From Clostridium bovifaecis (lineage in GTDB: Bacteria > Bacillota > Clostridia > Clostridiales > Clostridiaceae), in the NCBI GenBank assembly GCA_009738435.1, contig CP046522.1:1333249-1397248 (forward strand): a DNA stretch of 64,000 nt, in the 5' to 3' direction. Under the pieces are notes generated by a model. That model worked only from the letters and a program-made list of their open reading frames with translations. It was not told the origin of the DNA and searched no databases. The translations under genes were made by a program, and so were the position numbers. Each line of letters starts with the position of its first letter. Positions within the stretch are counted from its first letter, which is position 1. This document shows, piece after piece, positions 26,440 through 34,744 of this stretch.

Positions 26440-26478
26440 TAAAATATGGCTGCTAGTGCAGCCATGTTTTATTTTTTG
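26440..26478. terminator. Bidirectional terminator between namZ and a small minus-strand gene
   Basis: The stem AAAATATGGCTGC/GCAGCCATGTTTT has a 4-base loop (one G-T pair) and A and T runs on both sides. Confidence 0.8.
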
Positions 26479-26582
26479 TCATTACTATTATTATTTTCAT
26501 ATTTTTTCATAAGTTCTTTTTTCTTTTGTCCTCTTTTTTGAGCTTCCTCTTCATCAGGACGCTTCATGCCCTTTTTAGCCAT
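26469..26582 (-). CDS. Very small (37-aa) lysine-rich protein
   Basis: ATG at 26582 is preceded by AAAAAGGAGATAT, a good ribosome site. The product is highly charged (MAKKGMKRPDEEEAQKRG at the start, Lys/Asn-rich end) and has no recognised domain. It is the last of three small minus-strand genes, which suggests a shared role, perhaps in sporulation, though nothing proves it. Confidence 0.6.
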   Translation of the reverse strand: MAKKGMKRPDEEEAQKRGQKKKELMKKYENNNSNDKK

Positions 26583-26585
26583 AGT

Positions 26586-26825
26586 TTATATCTCCTTTTT
26601 ATCTGTTTTATTTCCGCCCATATACTCAACGTCGCTTAAAGGATGTATTGCGGAGGCTACTTCTATTTGTTGAATTTCATTATTTTTATCTAAAATATTC
26701 ATTGTCGGCACTAAAGTAGTTTTTTCCTTTTGTTCAAGTATAGGTTCCTTGGTTCTTTCTCTTCTTATATAATAGAGTTCTTCTGGAGTTACTTCCTTAC
26801 CTTTAAAATTAGAAAGTCGCATCAT
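26586..26825 (-). CDS. Small hypothetical protein (79 aa)
   Basis: GGAGGGTGAT lies directly before ATGATG, so the first or second ATG may be used. The protein is hydrophilic, with no signal peptide or membrane segment (V-T-P-E-E-L-Y-Y-I-R-R-E-R, H-P-L-S-D-V-E-Y). It lies between two other small genes in the same direction, with spacings of 9 and 3 bases, so the three form an operon. Function unknown. Confidence 0.65.
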   Translation of the reverse strand: MMRLSNFKGKEVTPEELYYIRRERTKEPILEQKEKTTLVPTMNILDKNNEIQQIEVASAIHPLSDVEYMGGNKTDKKEI

Positions 26826-26834
26826 ATCACCCTC

Positions 26835-27065
26835 CTATTGATCAAATTCTGCTTGTTCAGCAAATTCATCCTTTTCTTCGCTAAATGGAAATGGATTAGT
26901 TTGACCTCCGCTATGATAGCCATAAGTATAGCCCATTCTATCAGGAGTGTGTTCTAAAACAGCATCATCATCTTCTCCGCTGATTGGAGTATACCTTGCG
27001 TTTATATCTTCTATTACATGATGTATTTTGCCATAATTCTTATCTCTATCATTTCTAACATTCAT
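26835..27065 (-). CDS. Small hypothetical protein (76 aa), acidic
   Basis: AAAGGAGT precedes ATG at 27065. The product is acidic and hydrophilic (I-S-G-E-D-D-D-A-V-L-E-H, then Y-G-Y-H-S-G-G-Q, ending in E-E-K-D-E-F-A-E-Q). No domain is recognised. First gene of the minus-strand trio. Confidence 0.65.
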   Translation of the reverse strand: MNVRNDRDKNYGKIHHVIEDINARYTPISGEDDDAVLEHTPDRMGYTYGYHSGGQTNPFPFSEEKDEFAEQAEFDQ

Positions 27066-27288
27066 AGATTTAACTCCTTTCTAAAGATATTTTTCCCCTT
27101 AGAAAATAAAAAATACAAAACACTATAAGAATTTTAAATCATAAAATCTTTATGTCAACTATATAAAGTTAGATCAAATGATAATTCTATAATTAAAATA
27201 GAAATTATTATATTATAAAACAAAAATAAAAAAACATAAAAATAAATGTCAATTTTCAACAAAAATAGACGAATAAATAAATATAATA

Positions 27289-27312
27289 AAAAATTGCGTC
27301 GCAATTTATTTA
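27289..27312. repeat. Small hairpin related to the dispersed repeat ends
   Basis: AAAAATTGCG/TCGCAATTTATT is a short palindrome like those closing the 134-bp repeats. It lies in the 265-base AT-rich gap between divergent genes, which holds no other feature that I can see. Confidence 0.45.
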
Positions 27313-27330
27313 TAGGGCGAGGTGAATTAT

Positions 27331-29448
27331 TTGCTAAATAGAGTAGAATATAATTTTGGAGTAAGTATAATAGGACAGAATAAAAGTTTTAATGAAAAGC
27401 TTATTAAATTTCTAAAAGAGAAGAATTTAAATGTAGTTGGATTTGACGGCTTTCGAGAAATGGTATGCAGCTTAGAAGAAGATTTAAAAAATATTCTCTT
27501 ATTTATTGATTATTGCTCAATAAAATCTATGGAAAAAGAACTTTTAAAAATAATAAATAGGAATAGAGATAGAATAAAGGTTATTATAATGGACAGCTGT
27601 TATAGTGAGGAGACAGCCTTAAAAGTCATAGAAATGGGAGCTTATGACTATATCATTAAAGATTATATGTTTTTTAAAGTGTTACCCCATGTTATTTATA
27701 AATTTGCCAAGCAAACAGAGACAGAACTTGAACTTACAAGAGCTCAAGAAAAGTTGAAAGAAAGTGAAGAGAGGTATAGGTTAGCAATTGATGGTGTAAA
27801 CGATGGAATTTGGGACTGGAATATTAAAGATAACTCTGTATTCTTTTCTCCAAGATGGAAGGCTATGATTGGATTTAAAGAAAATGAAATGAAAAACACC
27901 TTTGAAGAATGGGAAAGCTTAATTCATAATGAGGATAGAATATTTGTTTTAGATAAATTAGAAAGCTATCTAAATGGTAGACAATCCAACTATAAAGTTG
28001 AATATAGAATAAGAACAAAGAGCGGGAAATATAAATGGATGACATCGAGAGGACAGGCTATCTGGGATGAAAAAGGTAATCCTATAAGAATGGCAGGCTC
28101 TCATACTGATATTACAAAGCAAAAGGAAACTCAAGAAAAGCTTTATAAAATGGCCTATTATGATATGGTAACAGGACTCCCTAATCGTAGATTCTTATTA
28201 GAGAATTTAGAAAAATATATAGAAAATAAGCCATCCAGTGAAGAGTTTGCTATTCTATTCTTAGATTTAGATAAGTTTAAAGATGTTAATGATACTTTTG
28301 GCCATGACGCCGGAGATTTATTGCTAAAAGATACTGGAGAGATTTTAAAAAGCTATTTAGAGGAAGAAGACATTATAGCACGCTGGGCTGGAGATGAATT
28401 CGTGATATTAAAGAAAGCTATACAAGGTATAGAAGAAATAGAAGACTTTTGTCAGCGTATTATTGGGTGCTTTTCAAATCCATGGATTATTGAGGAACAG
28501 GACTTTTATATAACTACAAGCATAGGAATAGCCTTGTGCCCAAGAGACGGACAAAATGCCAAAAACTTGTTAAAAAATGCAGATAGCGCAATGTATTACG
28601 CTAAGGTTGAAGGGAAAAATGGATACGCATTTTTTGATTCAGGAGTTAATGATAAACTGCTTAAAAAGTTAAAGCTGGAATCAAGGTTAAGAAGTGCTGT
28701 GAAAAATGAAGAGTTTATGTTGATGTATCAGCCTCAATTCGATACTAAAACAAAAGAAATTATTGGTGCAGAAGCATTAATTAGATGGAATCACCCACAA
28801 GAAGGAATTATAAATCCAGATAAATTTATACCTATTGCAGAGGAATCAGGGGTTATTGTAACTATTGGAGAATGGGTGCTGCGTACTGCTGCTCTTCAGC
28901 AGAAAGAATGGCAAAGCAGAGGGCTTCCCCCTCTAAGTGTGGGAGTAAACTTATCGGCTCATCAATTTCAGCAGAAGAATTTGGTCTTTTGTATAAGAAA
29001 TATATTGGAAGAAACAGGGTTACCTCCACATTTGCTTGAACTAGAAATTACAGAAGGGACTGCCTTAAGAAATATCTCGTATACTATAAATATTTTAAAG
29101 CAGCTAATGGACATGGGAGTGAGGATCGCCCTGGATGATTTTGGAACAGGCTATTCCTCTTTAAATTATTTAAAACAGCTTCCAATCCATTCTTTAAAAA
29201 TAGATAGAAGTTTTTTAGAAGATATTCCTACGGATTCTGCCCAGGTGTCTATAGCAAAGACTATTATTGATTTAGCTCATAACCTAAATTTGAAGGTTAC
29301 TGCAGAAGGAGTAGAGAACCAATCACAATTTGATTTCTTAAAACATCAAAATTGTGATTTAGTTCAAGGATATTTGTTGAGTAAACCGATTTCTAGCGAA
29401 GATTTTGAAAAAATAATAAAAAAGTATGGAAAAGTAAAACCAAGATAA
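27331..29448 (+). CDS. Receiver-like/PAS/GGDEF/EAL c-di-GMP protein
   Basis: The 705-aa protein starts with a receiver-like domain (about 1-125; I-M-D-S-C-Y-S-E-E-T ... Y-D-Y-I-I-K-D) and then a PAS domain with a PAC end (about 145-270). The GGDEF domain reads A-G-D-E-F, with the first glycine changed, so cyclase activity is doubtful. The EAL domain looks complete: E-A-L-I-R-W, E-L-E-I-T-E, L-D-D-F-G-T-G-Y-S-S, K-I-D-R-S-F and T-A-E-G-V-E-N. It is therefore probably a phosphodiesterase that hydrolyses c-di-GMP, with the GGDEF part sensing GTP. TTG 27331 is chosen behind GCGAGGTG; GTG 27322 is the alternative. Confidence 0.88.
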   Translation: MLNRVEYNFGVSIIGQNKSFNEKLIKFLKEKNLNVVGFDGFREMVCSLEEDLKNILLFIDYCSIKSMEKELLKIINRNRDRIKVIIMDSCYSEETALKVIEMGAYDYIIKDYMFFKVLPHVIYKFAKQTETELELTRAQEKLKESEERYRLAIDGVNDGIWDWNIKDNSVFFSPRWKAMIGFKENEMKNTFEEWESLIHNEDRIFVLDKLESYLNGRQSNYKVEYRIRTKSGKYKWMTSRGQAIWDEKGNPIRMAGSHTDITKQKETQEKLYKMAYYDMVTGLPNRRFLLENLEKYIENKPSSEEFAILFLDLDKFKDVNDTFGHDAGDLLLKDTGEILKSYLEEEDIIARWAGDEFVILKKAIQGIEEIEDFCQRIIGCFSNPWIIEEQDFYITTSIGIALCPRDGQNAKNLLKNADSAMYYAKVEGKNGYAFFDSGVNDKLLKKLKLESRLRSAVKNEEFMLMYQPQFDTKTKEIIGAEALIRWNHPQEGIINPDKFIPIAEESGVIVTIGEWVLRTAALQQKEWQSRGLPPLSVGVNLSAHQFQQKNLVFCIRNILEETGLPPHLLELEITEGTALRNISYTINILKQLMDMGVRIALDDFGTGYSSLNYLKQLPIHSLKIDRSFLEDIPTDSAQVSIAKTIIDLAHNLNLKVTAEGVENQSQFDFLKHQNCDLVQGYLLSKPISSEDFEKIIKKYGKVKPR

Positions 29449-29467
29449 TTATCTTGGTTTTATTTTT
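29436..29467 (+). terminator. Terminator after the GGDEF/EAL gene
   Basis: AAAACCAAGATAA and its complement form a stem (29436-29461) with no real loop, followed by ATTTTT; it overlaps the stop codon. Confidence 0.7.
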
Positions 29468-29565
29468 AAGAGATAACCAATATTGTTTTAATCGGTAAAC
29501 ATATGATAAGATATACAATATCTATTATATATTAGTATAAATATTCATGAAACGGGGGCGGTTAT

Positions 29566-30297
29566 ATGGAAGAAGGGGCTAAAATAAAATTACGTGAAAA
29601 GTCTTCAAAATTTATAGAGGGAACGCGGGTTGGAATTCCGATAGCTATTGGATACATACCTATTGCAATTACTTTTGGTTTGATAGCTAAGTCGTTGGGC
29701 ATTCCCAATTTAATAAGTATATTTATGTCATTATCTGTTTTCGCAGGGGCTAGCCAATTTATCGGAGTAAATTTAATAGCTTCAGGGGCTACTGCTGTAG
29801 AAATTATAATGACTACATTTATATTAAACTTTAGGCACTTTTTAATGTCTTCATCTTTATCCCAAAAGATAGAAAGAACTGCTACCAAAAGACTTTTAAG
29901 TGTACTAGCCTTTGGAATTACTGATGAAACCTTTGCAGTAGCATCTCTTAGGAATGAAGAAAAAATAAATCCTTGGTTCCTTTTAGGTTTAAATTCTATA
30001 GCCTTTACTTCTTGGGTTTTGGGCACATGTATTGGAATCTTTATCGGAGATGCACTACCAGAAGAATTAAAGTCAAGTATGAACATTGCACTATATGCTA
30101 TGTTCATTGGACTTTTAATTCCAGAAATAAAAAACTCAAAACCTGCATTTTTAGTATCATCAATAGCTATAGGCATTAACTGTCTGTTAAAATGGGCGTC
30201 TGTATTTTCGTTCATATCTACGGGTTGGAGTATAATTATATCAACAATAATTGCTGCTTTAATAGGCGCAGCACTATATAAAAAGGAGGGAGAATAG
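29566..30297 (+). CDS. azlC: AzlC-family branched-chain amino-acid exporter, large subunit
   Basis: The 243-aa membrane protein has the AzlC signature P-I-A-I-G-Y-I-P-I-A-I-T-F-G, F-A-G-A-S-Q-F and N-F-R-H-F-L-M-S-S-S-L. Together with AzlD it exports branched-chain amino acids or analogues. GGGGGCGG precedes ATG. The small subunit begins one base after its stop codon. Confidence 0.92.
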   Translation: MEEGAKIKLREKSSKFIEGTRVGIPIAIGYIPIAITFGLIAKSLGIPNLISIFMSLSVFAGASQFIGVNLIASGATAVEIIMTTFILNFRHFLMSSSLSQKIERTATKRLLSVLAFGITDETFAVASLRNEEKINPWFLLGLNSIAFTSWVLGTCIGIFIGDALPEELKSSMNIALYAMFIGLLIPEIKNSKPAFLVSSIAIGINCLLKWASVFSFISTGWSIIISTIIAALIGAALYKKEGE

Positions 30298-30298
30298 A

Positions 30299-30604
30299 AT
30301 GGAAAGGCTTGTTTATATTGTTATATTCATGGCTATTGTAACATACATTCCAAGAGTCGCTCCAATAGCTTTGTTAAACAATAAAGATTTATCACCTTTT
30401 CTTAAAACTTTTCTCAAGTTCATACCTTTTGCAGCTTTAGGGGCATTAGTCTTTCCTCAAGTACTATATTCAACGAAAAGCATTCGGTCAGCAATAGCAG
30501 GTTGCCTAATATCGGTAGCTTGTGCCTTTTGGCGAATGAATGTAGTTATAGTTGTGTTTGCTGGAATTTTAGGAGTATTTCTTTTTGAAATAATTTTTGT
30601 ATAA
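30299..30604 (+). CDS. azlD: AzlD-family exporter, small subunit
   Basis: The 101-aa protein has about three to four membrane segments and the AzlD signs I-P-R-V-A-P-I-A-L-L and L-K-F-I-P-F-A-A-L-G-A-L-V-F-P. It pairs with AzlC directly upstream; AAGGAGGGAG lies inside the end of azlC. Confidence 0.9.
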   Translation: MERLVYIVIFMAIVTYIPRVAPIALLNNKDLSPFLKTFLKFIPFAALGALVFPQVLYSTKSIRSAIAGCLISVACAFWRMNVVIVVFAGILGVFLFEIIFV

Positions 30605-30698
30605 TATCATAAGGAAATTATGTCACTATTTATTTCTATTACTTTTTTTTCTGCATAAAATTAATATAAGCAGTAATTAAAAAGTAAGGAGAATAAAG

Positions 30699-31286
30699 TT
30701 GAAACTAAGGGGGCTACATGAATTTCTTGATATATACTTTAATTTCGGAAATGCGTTGAATTCAAGGATAGACAAGGAGTTATATTTGTCAATAAGAGAT
30801 GCATTGAAAGTAATATGTAGAAGTGTAGAAAAAGGAAACTTGGAAATTATAGAGGAAGCTTGCGGCAATGAAAAAACTAGTAGGGCTACAATAAAGCTTC
30901 TAAAAAACTTTAATAAGCTTATGTATGCTAAATACAGAAATTCTTTTAACAGACTACAGTTTTGTAATATAGAAATTAAGATAAGTAAAGGTGAGTTAAA
31001 CACTAATAGAAGGGGAATAAAAATACCTTTTTTCTGTTTTATAGATAATAAAACATTAGAAGTTATAATATTAGCTTTTTCATCTTTATCTTCAGGAAGC
31101 GTGGCTAAGGAAGCGGAGGTCTTAAAAGGTCTTTTAAATGAATTTGATTTAGATAAGTCTCTACCAAAGGAAATTAAAAAAATTACTTACTGGGAGTTAA
31201 ATTCCTGTAGGGAAATTTCGCTAGATTATAATAAAGTAAAGGCTGTTTCAAAAGCTAGCTTGGTAGAAGCTGTAAGTAATATATAA
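30699..31286 (+). CDS. Unknown conserved-looking protein (195 aa)
   Basis: TTG 30699 follows AAGGAG at the right distance. The protein is soluble, mostly helical in its first half (R-D-A-L-K-V-I-C-R-S-V-E-K) and more sheet-like in its second (K-I-P-F-F-C-F-I-D-N). No known family was recognised. Base use is like its neighbours. The strong terminator behind it marks a single gene. Confidence 0.6.
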   Translation: MKLRGLHEFLDIYFNFGNALNSRIDKELYLSIRDALKVICRSVEKGNLEIIEEACGNEKTSRATIKLLKNFNKLMYAKYRNSFNRLQFCNIEIKISKGELNTNRRGIKIPFFCFIDNKTLEVIILAFSSLSSGSVAKEAEVLKGLLNEFDLDKSLPKEIKKITYWELNSCREISLDYNKVKAVSKASLVEAVSNI

Positions 31287-31530
31287 ATGAATTCCCAGAA
31301 AAACACTGTTTTTCTGGGAATTCATTTATATAAATATTAAACTTTAATATTTCAGCTTGTAATTCTTCAGATAAAGCTTTTAAGTCTTTAGAATAATTAT
31401 TAAAATCTTTTATTATTAATAACGCACTTTCAGCTGCAGAACTAGTTTCTTCAGTACTAACAGAACTCTCTTTAGCTAGCTGCAAAATATCTTCTATTGC
31501 TGTAATGATATCATCCTTTTCTTTATTCAT
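31255..31530 (-). pseudogene. C-terminal fragment of a methyl-accepting chemotaxis protein
   Basis: On the minus strand the frame reads T-A-I-E-D-I-L-Q-L-A-K-E-S-S-V-S-T-E-E-T and ends L-S-E-E-L-Q-A-E-I-L-K-F, like the last 60 residues of clostridial chemoreceptors. The usual stop is missing; the frame runs on through the terminator of the gene ahead. The signalling hairpin tip and sensor are absent, and there is no ribosome site. It also overlaps the end of the convergent gene. Remnant rather than a working gene. Confidence 0.5.
31285..31327. terminator. Long terminator hairpin
   Basis: The 19-20-bp stem AAATGAATTCCCAGAAAAA and its complement (31285-31327) has a very short loop. Confidence 0.8.
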
Positions 31531-31664
31531 ATCTTCATTCCGAATACATGGTAATACCTATTTTTCTTTTTTGAATAACTACATAAAACAAAGGTTAAAT
31601 TAATAGTGTACAACCCAATGATTAGGGAAGTTTGTTTCTATATTTTTTACAAGGAGGGTTAATA

Positions 31665-31835
31665 ATGGATAATAATAAAAACCATATGAAGACACGTGAA
31701 AAAAGCAATGCTGAACTTAGAAAAATTTTTTTTCAGCATGGAGGCGATATAGGTATAGAAAATGGAGTTAAAATGGGAGTACAATCAAGTGGAAAAAAAT
31801 ATCACAAGGATGCGCAATTTTCAAAGAATAAATAA
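31665..31835 (+). CDS. Small hypothetical protein (56 aa)
   Basis: AAGGAGGGTTAATA directly precedes ATG 31665. The product (MDNNKNHMKTREKSNAELR ... Q-H-G-G-D-I-G-I-E-N-G-V-K-M-G-V-Q-S-S-G) is hydrophilic and basic. Size and style suggest a small spore-associated or stress protein, but no family was recognised. A terminator follows. Confidence 0.6.
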   Translation: MDNNKNHMKTREKSNAELRKIFFQHGGDIGIENGVKMGVQSSGKKYHKDAQFSKNK

Positions 31836-31841
31836 AAAGTA

Positions 31842-31892
31842 AAAATAAAATGGCTGTGTTTTAAGTATATAAACGCAGTCATTTTATTTTAT
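31842..31892 (+). terminator. Terminator after the 56-aa gene
   Basis: The stem AAAATAAAATGGCTG (31842-31856) with CAGTCATTTTATTTT (31876-31890), one G-U pair, has a T-rich end. Between here and the promoter at 32091 nothing else is seen. Confidence 0.75.
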
Positions 31893-32090
31893 TAGAAATA
31901 TCAAGAATAAGGTGAAGGTAAATTGCAAGATGAATGATTTAAAATTCATAATTCAATATTTCAATGAAAAGATGTAACAATATACAATATCTAATACATA
32001 TAATACAGTATTATACCTTGAAATAACTTGGGTAAAATGAATAATGAAAAATGTATAGAGAAAAACATGGTGAATTTTAAAAAAACAAAC

Positions 32091-32119
32091 TTGCAAAAAT
32101 TGTGATAACAAGTTAAAAT
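32091..32119 (+). promoter_or_regulatory. Promoter of the pxp operon
   Basis: TTGCAA (32091-32096), a 17-base spacer and TAAAAT (32114-32119), about 90 bases before the pxpB start. Confidence 0.5.
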
Positions 32120-32208
32120 ATATATAAGTGAATTTTAAAAAGTATGGGAGAATTATGTATAGGCAAATATGAAAGATGTGTGGATATTTTAAGAGGGGGC
32201 AAAAAGTT

Positions 32209-32952
32209 ATGGATGTTAAAACTGTTACTATGAGTGCCATGGGGGATTCTGCTATAATAATAAAGTTTAGTGAAAGTATAAATATTGATGTTCATTTGAG
32301 AATAAAATCATTATCAGAATATTTAGACAAAAGACCTTTTGCAGGAATGCTGGAATATGTTCCTGCATTCGTGACATTAACCATTTTTTATAATCCTTTA
32401 GAGGTAATTAAAAGTAATAGAAATGGGAAAGATATGCCTTTCAATATAGTTAAAAAGAAGGTAGAAGAGATATTGTCTAATTTGGGAGATGATATTGAAG
32501 ATAAGCCTAGGGTTGTTGAAATACCAGTATGTTATGGGGGAGAATTTGGACCAGATTTAAAATTTGTAGCGGAACACAACAATTTAACCATAGAAGAGGT
32601 TATAGATATACACTCTAGCTGTGAGAATAGGGTATATATGATAGGCTTTGCACCAGGATTTCCTTATCTTGCGGGTATGTCAGAAAAAATAGCTGCACCA
32701 AGAAGAAAAACCCCAAGATTGTCTATACCAACTGGTTCTGTTGGTATAGCTGGAAGCCAAACAGGAGTATATCCTATTTCAACTCCAGGCGGATGGCAAC
32801 TTATAGGAAAGACTCCTGTTCAATTATTTAAGCCGGAGAATGAAATTCCAAGCCTTTTAAGAGCCGGTGATATTGTTAAATTTAAAGCTATTTCAAGAGC
32901 TGAATACTATGAAATTCAATATGAAGAAGAAGGAAAGCTAAAATGGGCATAG
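32209..32952 (+). CDS. pxpB: 5-oxoprolinase subunit PxpB (KipI/AHS1 family)
   Basis: The 247-aa protein has G-D-S-A-I-I-I, the Y-N-P-L-E region, G-F-A-P-G-F-P-Y-L and P-T-G-S-V-G-I-A-G-S-Q-T-G-V-Y-P, then P-G-G-W-Q-L-I-G-K-T, all typical of AHS1. With PxpC and PxpA it opens 5-oxoproline with ATP to give glutamate. AHS1 and AHS2 also form the carboxyltransferase-like part of urea carboxylase. GAGGGGG precedes ATG 32209; an upstream open frame lacks a ribosome site. The pxpC start overlaps by ten bases. Confidence 0.92.
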   Translation: MDVKTVTMSAMGDSAIIIKFSESINIDVHLRIKSLSEYLDKRPFAGMLEYVPAFVTLTIFYNPLEVIKSNRNGKDMPFNIVKKKVEEILSNLGDDIEDKPRVVEIPVCYGGEFGPDLKFVAEHNNLTIEEVIDIHSSCENRVYMIGFAPGFPYLAGMSEKIAAPRRKTPRLSIPTGSVGIAGSQTGVYPISTPGGWQLIGKTPVQLFKPENEIPSLLRAGDIVKFKAISRAEYYEIQYEEEGKLKWA

Positions 32953-33956
32953 AGATAAAAAATCCAGGATTATTTACTACTGTACAAGACCTTGGAAGGT
33001 ATGGGTTTAGGAAATATGGAGTGGTTGTAAGTGGAGCTATGGACGAGGCTTCTCATAGAGTAGCAAATCTATTGGTAGGCAACGATGAAGATGCAGCCAC
33101 TCTAGAAATAACCCTTTTAGGACCGGAAATTTTAATTAAAGAAGATGCGCTAATTGCTATATGCGGAGGTGATTTATCTCCTAGCATAAATAATTGTAGA
33201 ATTCCTATGTGGAGACCTGTTTATGTAAAAGGAGGGAGTACCTTAAGTTTCGGCAAATGTGCATCGGGAGCAAGAGCGTATATATCATTTGCTGGTTCTT
33301 TTAAACTTAAAGCGGTAATGGGAAGCAAGAGTACATACTTAAGAGGAGAAATAGGGGGATACCAAGGGAGAAAGCTAAAAAAGGGTGATATTATAAATTT
33401 AAATAACCCTAGTTGTCAATTAGTTAATTTTATAAATATCCTTTCAAAAAATGTTAATTCTAATGGATTTTCATTTCCTAAGTGGTTTATAAACAAGTCG
33501 ATTCTTAGTGAGCATAGCAAAAATCCAGCGATACGGGTAGTTAAAGGAGGGGAAATGGACTATTTCCATAAGGAAAGTATAAAAGCCTTCTTTAATGAAA
33601 GATTTATGATTACTTCTCAATCGGACAGAATGGGATATAGGCTAAAAGGGGAAGAGCTAAGACTTGAAGAACCTCTAGAGATGATATCTGAAGCTGTTTC
33701 TTTAGGAACAATTCAAGTGCCTCCAGATGGAAACCCAATACTTTTACTTGCGGATAGACAAACTACAGGGGGATACCCAAAAATAGCACAAGTTATAACT
33801 GCAGATATACCTCTTGTAGCACAATTAAAGCCAGGAGACAGTGTAAGATTTGAGGAAGTCTCCTTGGAAAGGGCACAAAGATTATTTATTTTAAGAGAAG
33901 AAAGTATTGAGGAGCTAAAAACAACGATAAAGATTAAAATGAAGGGGGAAAAATAA
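32943..33956 (+). CDS. pxpC: 5-oxoprolinase subunit PxpC (KipA/AHS2 family)
   Basis: The 337-aa protein begins [13 protein letters not shown], then G-V-V-V-S-G-A-M-D, and ends around [10 protein letters not shown] and [12 protein letters not shown]. These are the AHS2 motifs. It overlaps pxpB, so the two are translationally coupled and act as one complex. Ribosome site lies within pxpB. Confidence 0.92.
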   Translation: MGIEIKNPGLFTTVQDLGRYGFRKYGVVVSGAMDEASHRVANLLVGNDEDAATLEITLLGPEILIKEDALIAICGGDLSPSINNCRIPMWRPVYVKGGSTLSFGKCASGARAYISFAGSFKLKAVMGSKSTYLRGEIGGYQGRKLKKGDIINLNNPSCQLVNFINILSKNVNSNGFSFPKWFINKSILSEHSKNPAIRVVKGGEMDYFHKESIKAFFNERFMITSQSDRMGYRLKGEELRLEEPLEMISEAVSLGTIQVPPDGNPILLLADRQTTGGYPKIAQVITADIPLVAQLKPGDSVRFEEVSLERAQRLFILREESIEELKTTIKIKMKGEK

Positions 33957-33960
33957 TATT

Positions 33961-34725
33961 ATGTTTCAAGTAGACTTAAACTGCGACATGGGGGAAAGTT
34001 TTGGAGCCTATGATTTAGGAAATGATGAAGCGGTGCTTAATTTTATAACTTCAGCAAATATTGCTTGTGGATTTCATGCAGGAGATCCTTCTGTTATGAA
34101 TAAAACTGCAGCACTAGCACTAGATAAGGGAGTGGCTGTAGGAGCTCATGTAGGATTTCAAGATTTGGTCGGCTTTGGAAGAAGAAATATGGATATATCT
34201 CCAAGAGAAGCTTATGACATAACCGTATATCAGATAGGTGCTTTATATGGATTTGTAAAAGCACAAGGAGGAAAATTGAATCACGTAAAGCCTCATGGTG
34301 CGATGTATAACATGGCGGCTAAAGATAGAAATTTATCAGAGGCCATAGCAGAGGCGGTTTACAAAGTGGAACCAGAGCTTATTTTATTTGGGCTGTCAGG
34401 AAGTGAGTTAATAAAAGCTGGAAAAAGAATAGGTCTTAAAGTAGCAAATGAAGTTTTTGCAGATAGAACTTATACGGATGAGGGAGCTTTGACTCCACGA
34501 AAGGAAAAAAATGCATTAATTCAAAATACTGATGAAGCTATAAATCAAGTAATAAGGATGGTAAGAGAAGGAAAAGTAACATCACTCAATGGAAAAGAAG
34601 TTGATATAAAAGCTGATACTATATGCATTCATGGTGATGGAAGAAATGCTTTAGTTTTTGCAGAAAACATAAATGACAAACTCAAAAGAAACGGAATAAC
34701 TATTAAAAGTGGGAATAGTATTTAA
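33961..34725 (+). CDS. pxpA: 5-oxoprolinase subunit PxpA (LamB/YcsF family)
   Basis: The 254-aa protein has the family start [12 protein letters not shown], then [18 protein letters not shown] and I-C-I-H-G-D. These residues shape the metal and substrate site. PxpA binds the lactam and works with PxpBC. GGGGGAA precedes ATG. The transporter gene starts 19 bases after its stop. Confidence 0.93.
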   Translation: MFQVDLNCDMGESFGAYDLGNDEAVLNFITSANIACGFHAGDPSVMNKTAALALDKGVAVGAHVGFQDLVGFGRRNMDISPREAYDITVYQIGALYGFVKAQGGKLNHVKPHGAMYNMAAKDRNLSEAIAEAVYKVEPELILFGLSGSELIKAGKRIGLKVANEVFADRTYTDEGALTPRKEKNALIQNTDEAINQVIRMVREGKVTSLNGKEVDIKADTICIHGDGRNALVFAENINDKLKRNGITIKSGNSI

Positions 34726-34744
34726 CTTATTAGGGGGTAAATAT

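Noticed and set aside
32953..34744. kip-type sporulation inhibitor role for PxpB/PxpC
   Set aside because: The presence of PxpA and a transporter makes the 5-oxoprolinase role far more likely than kinase inhibition.
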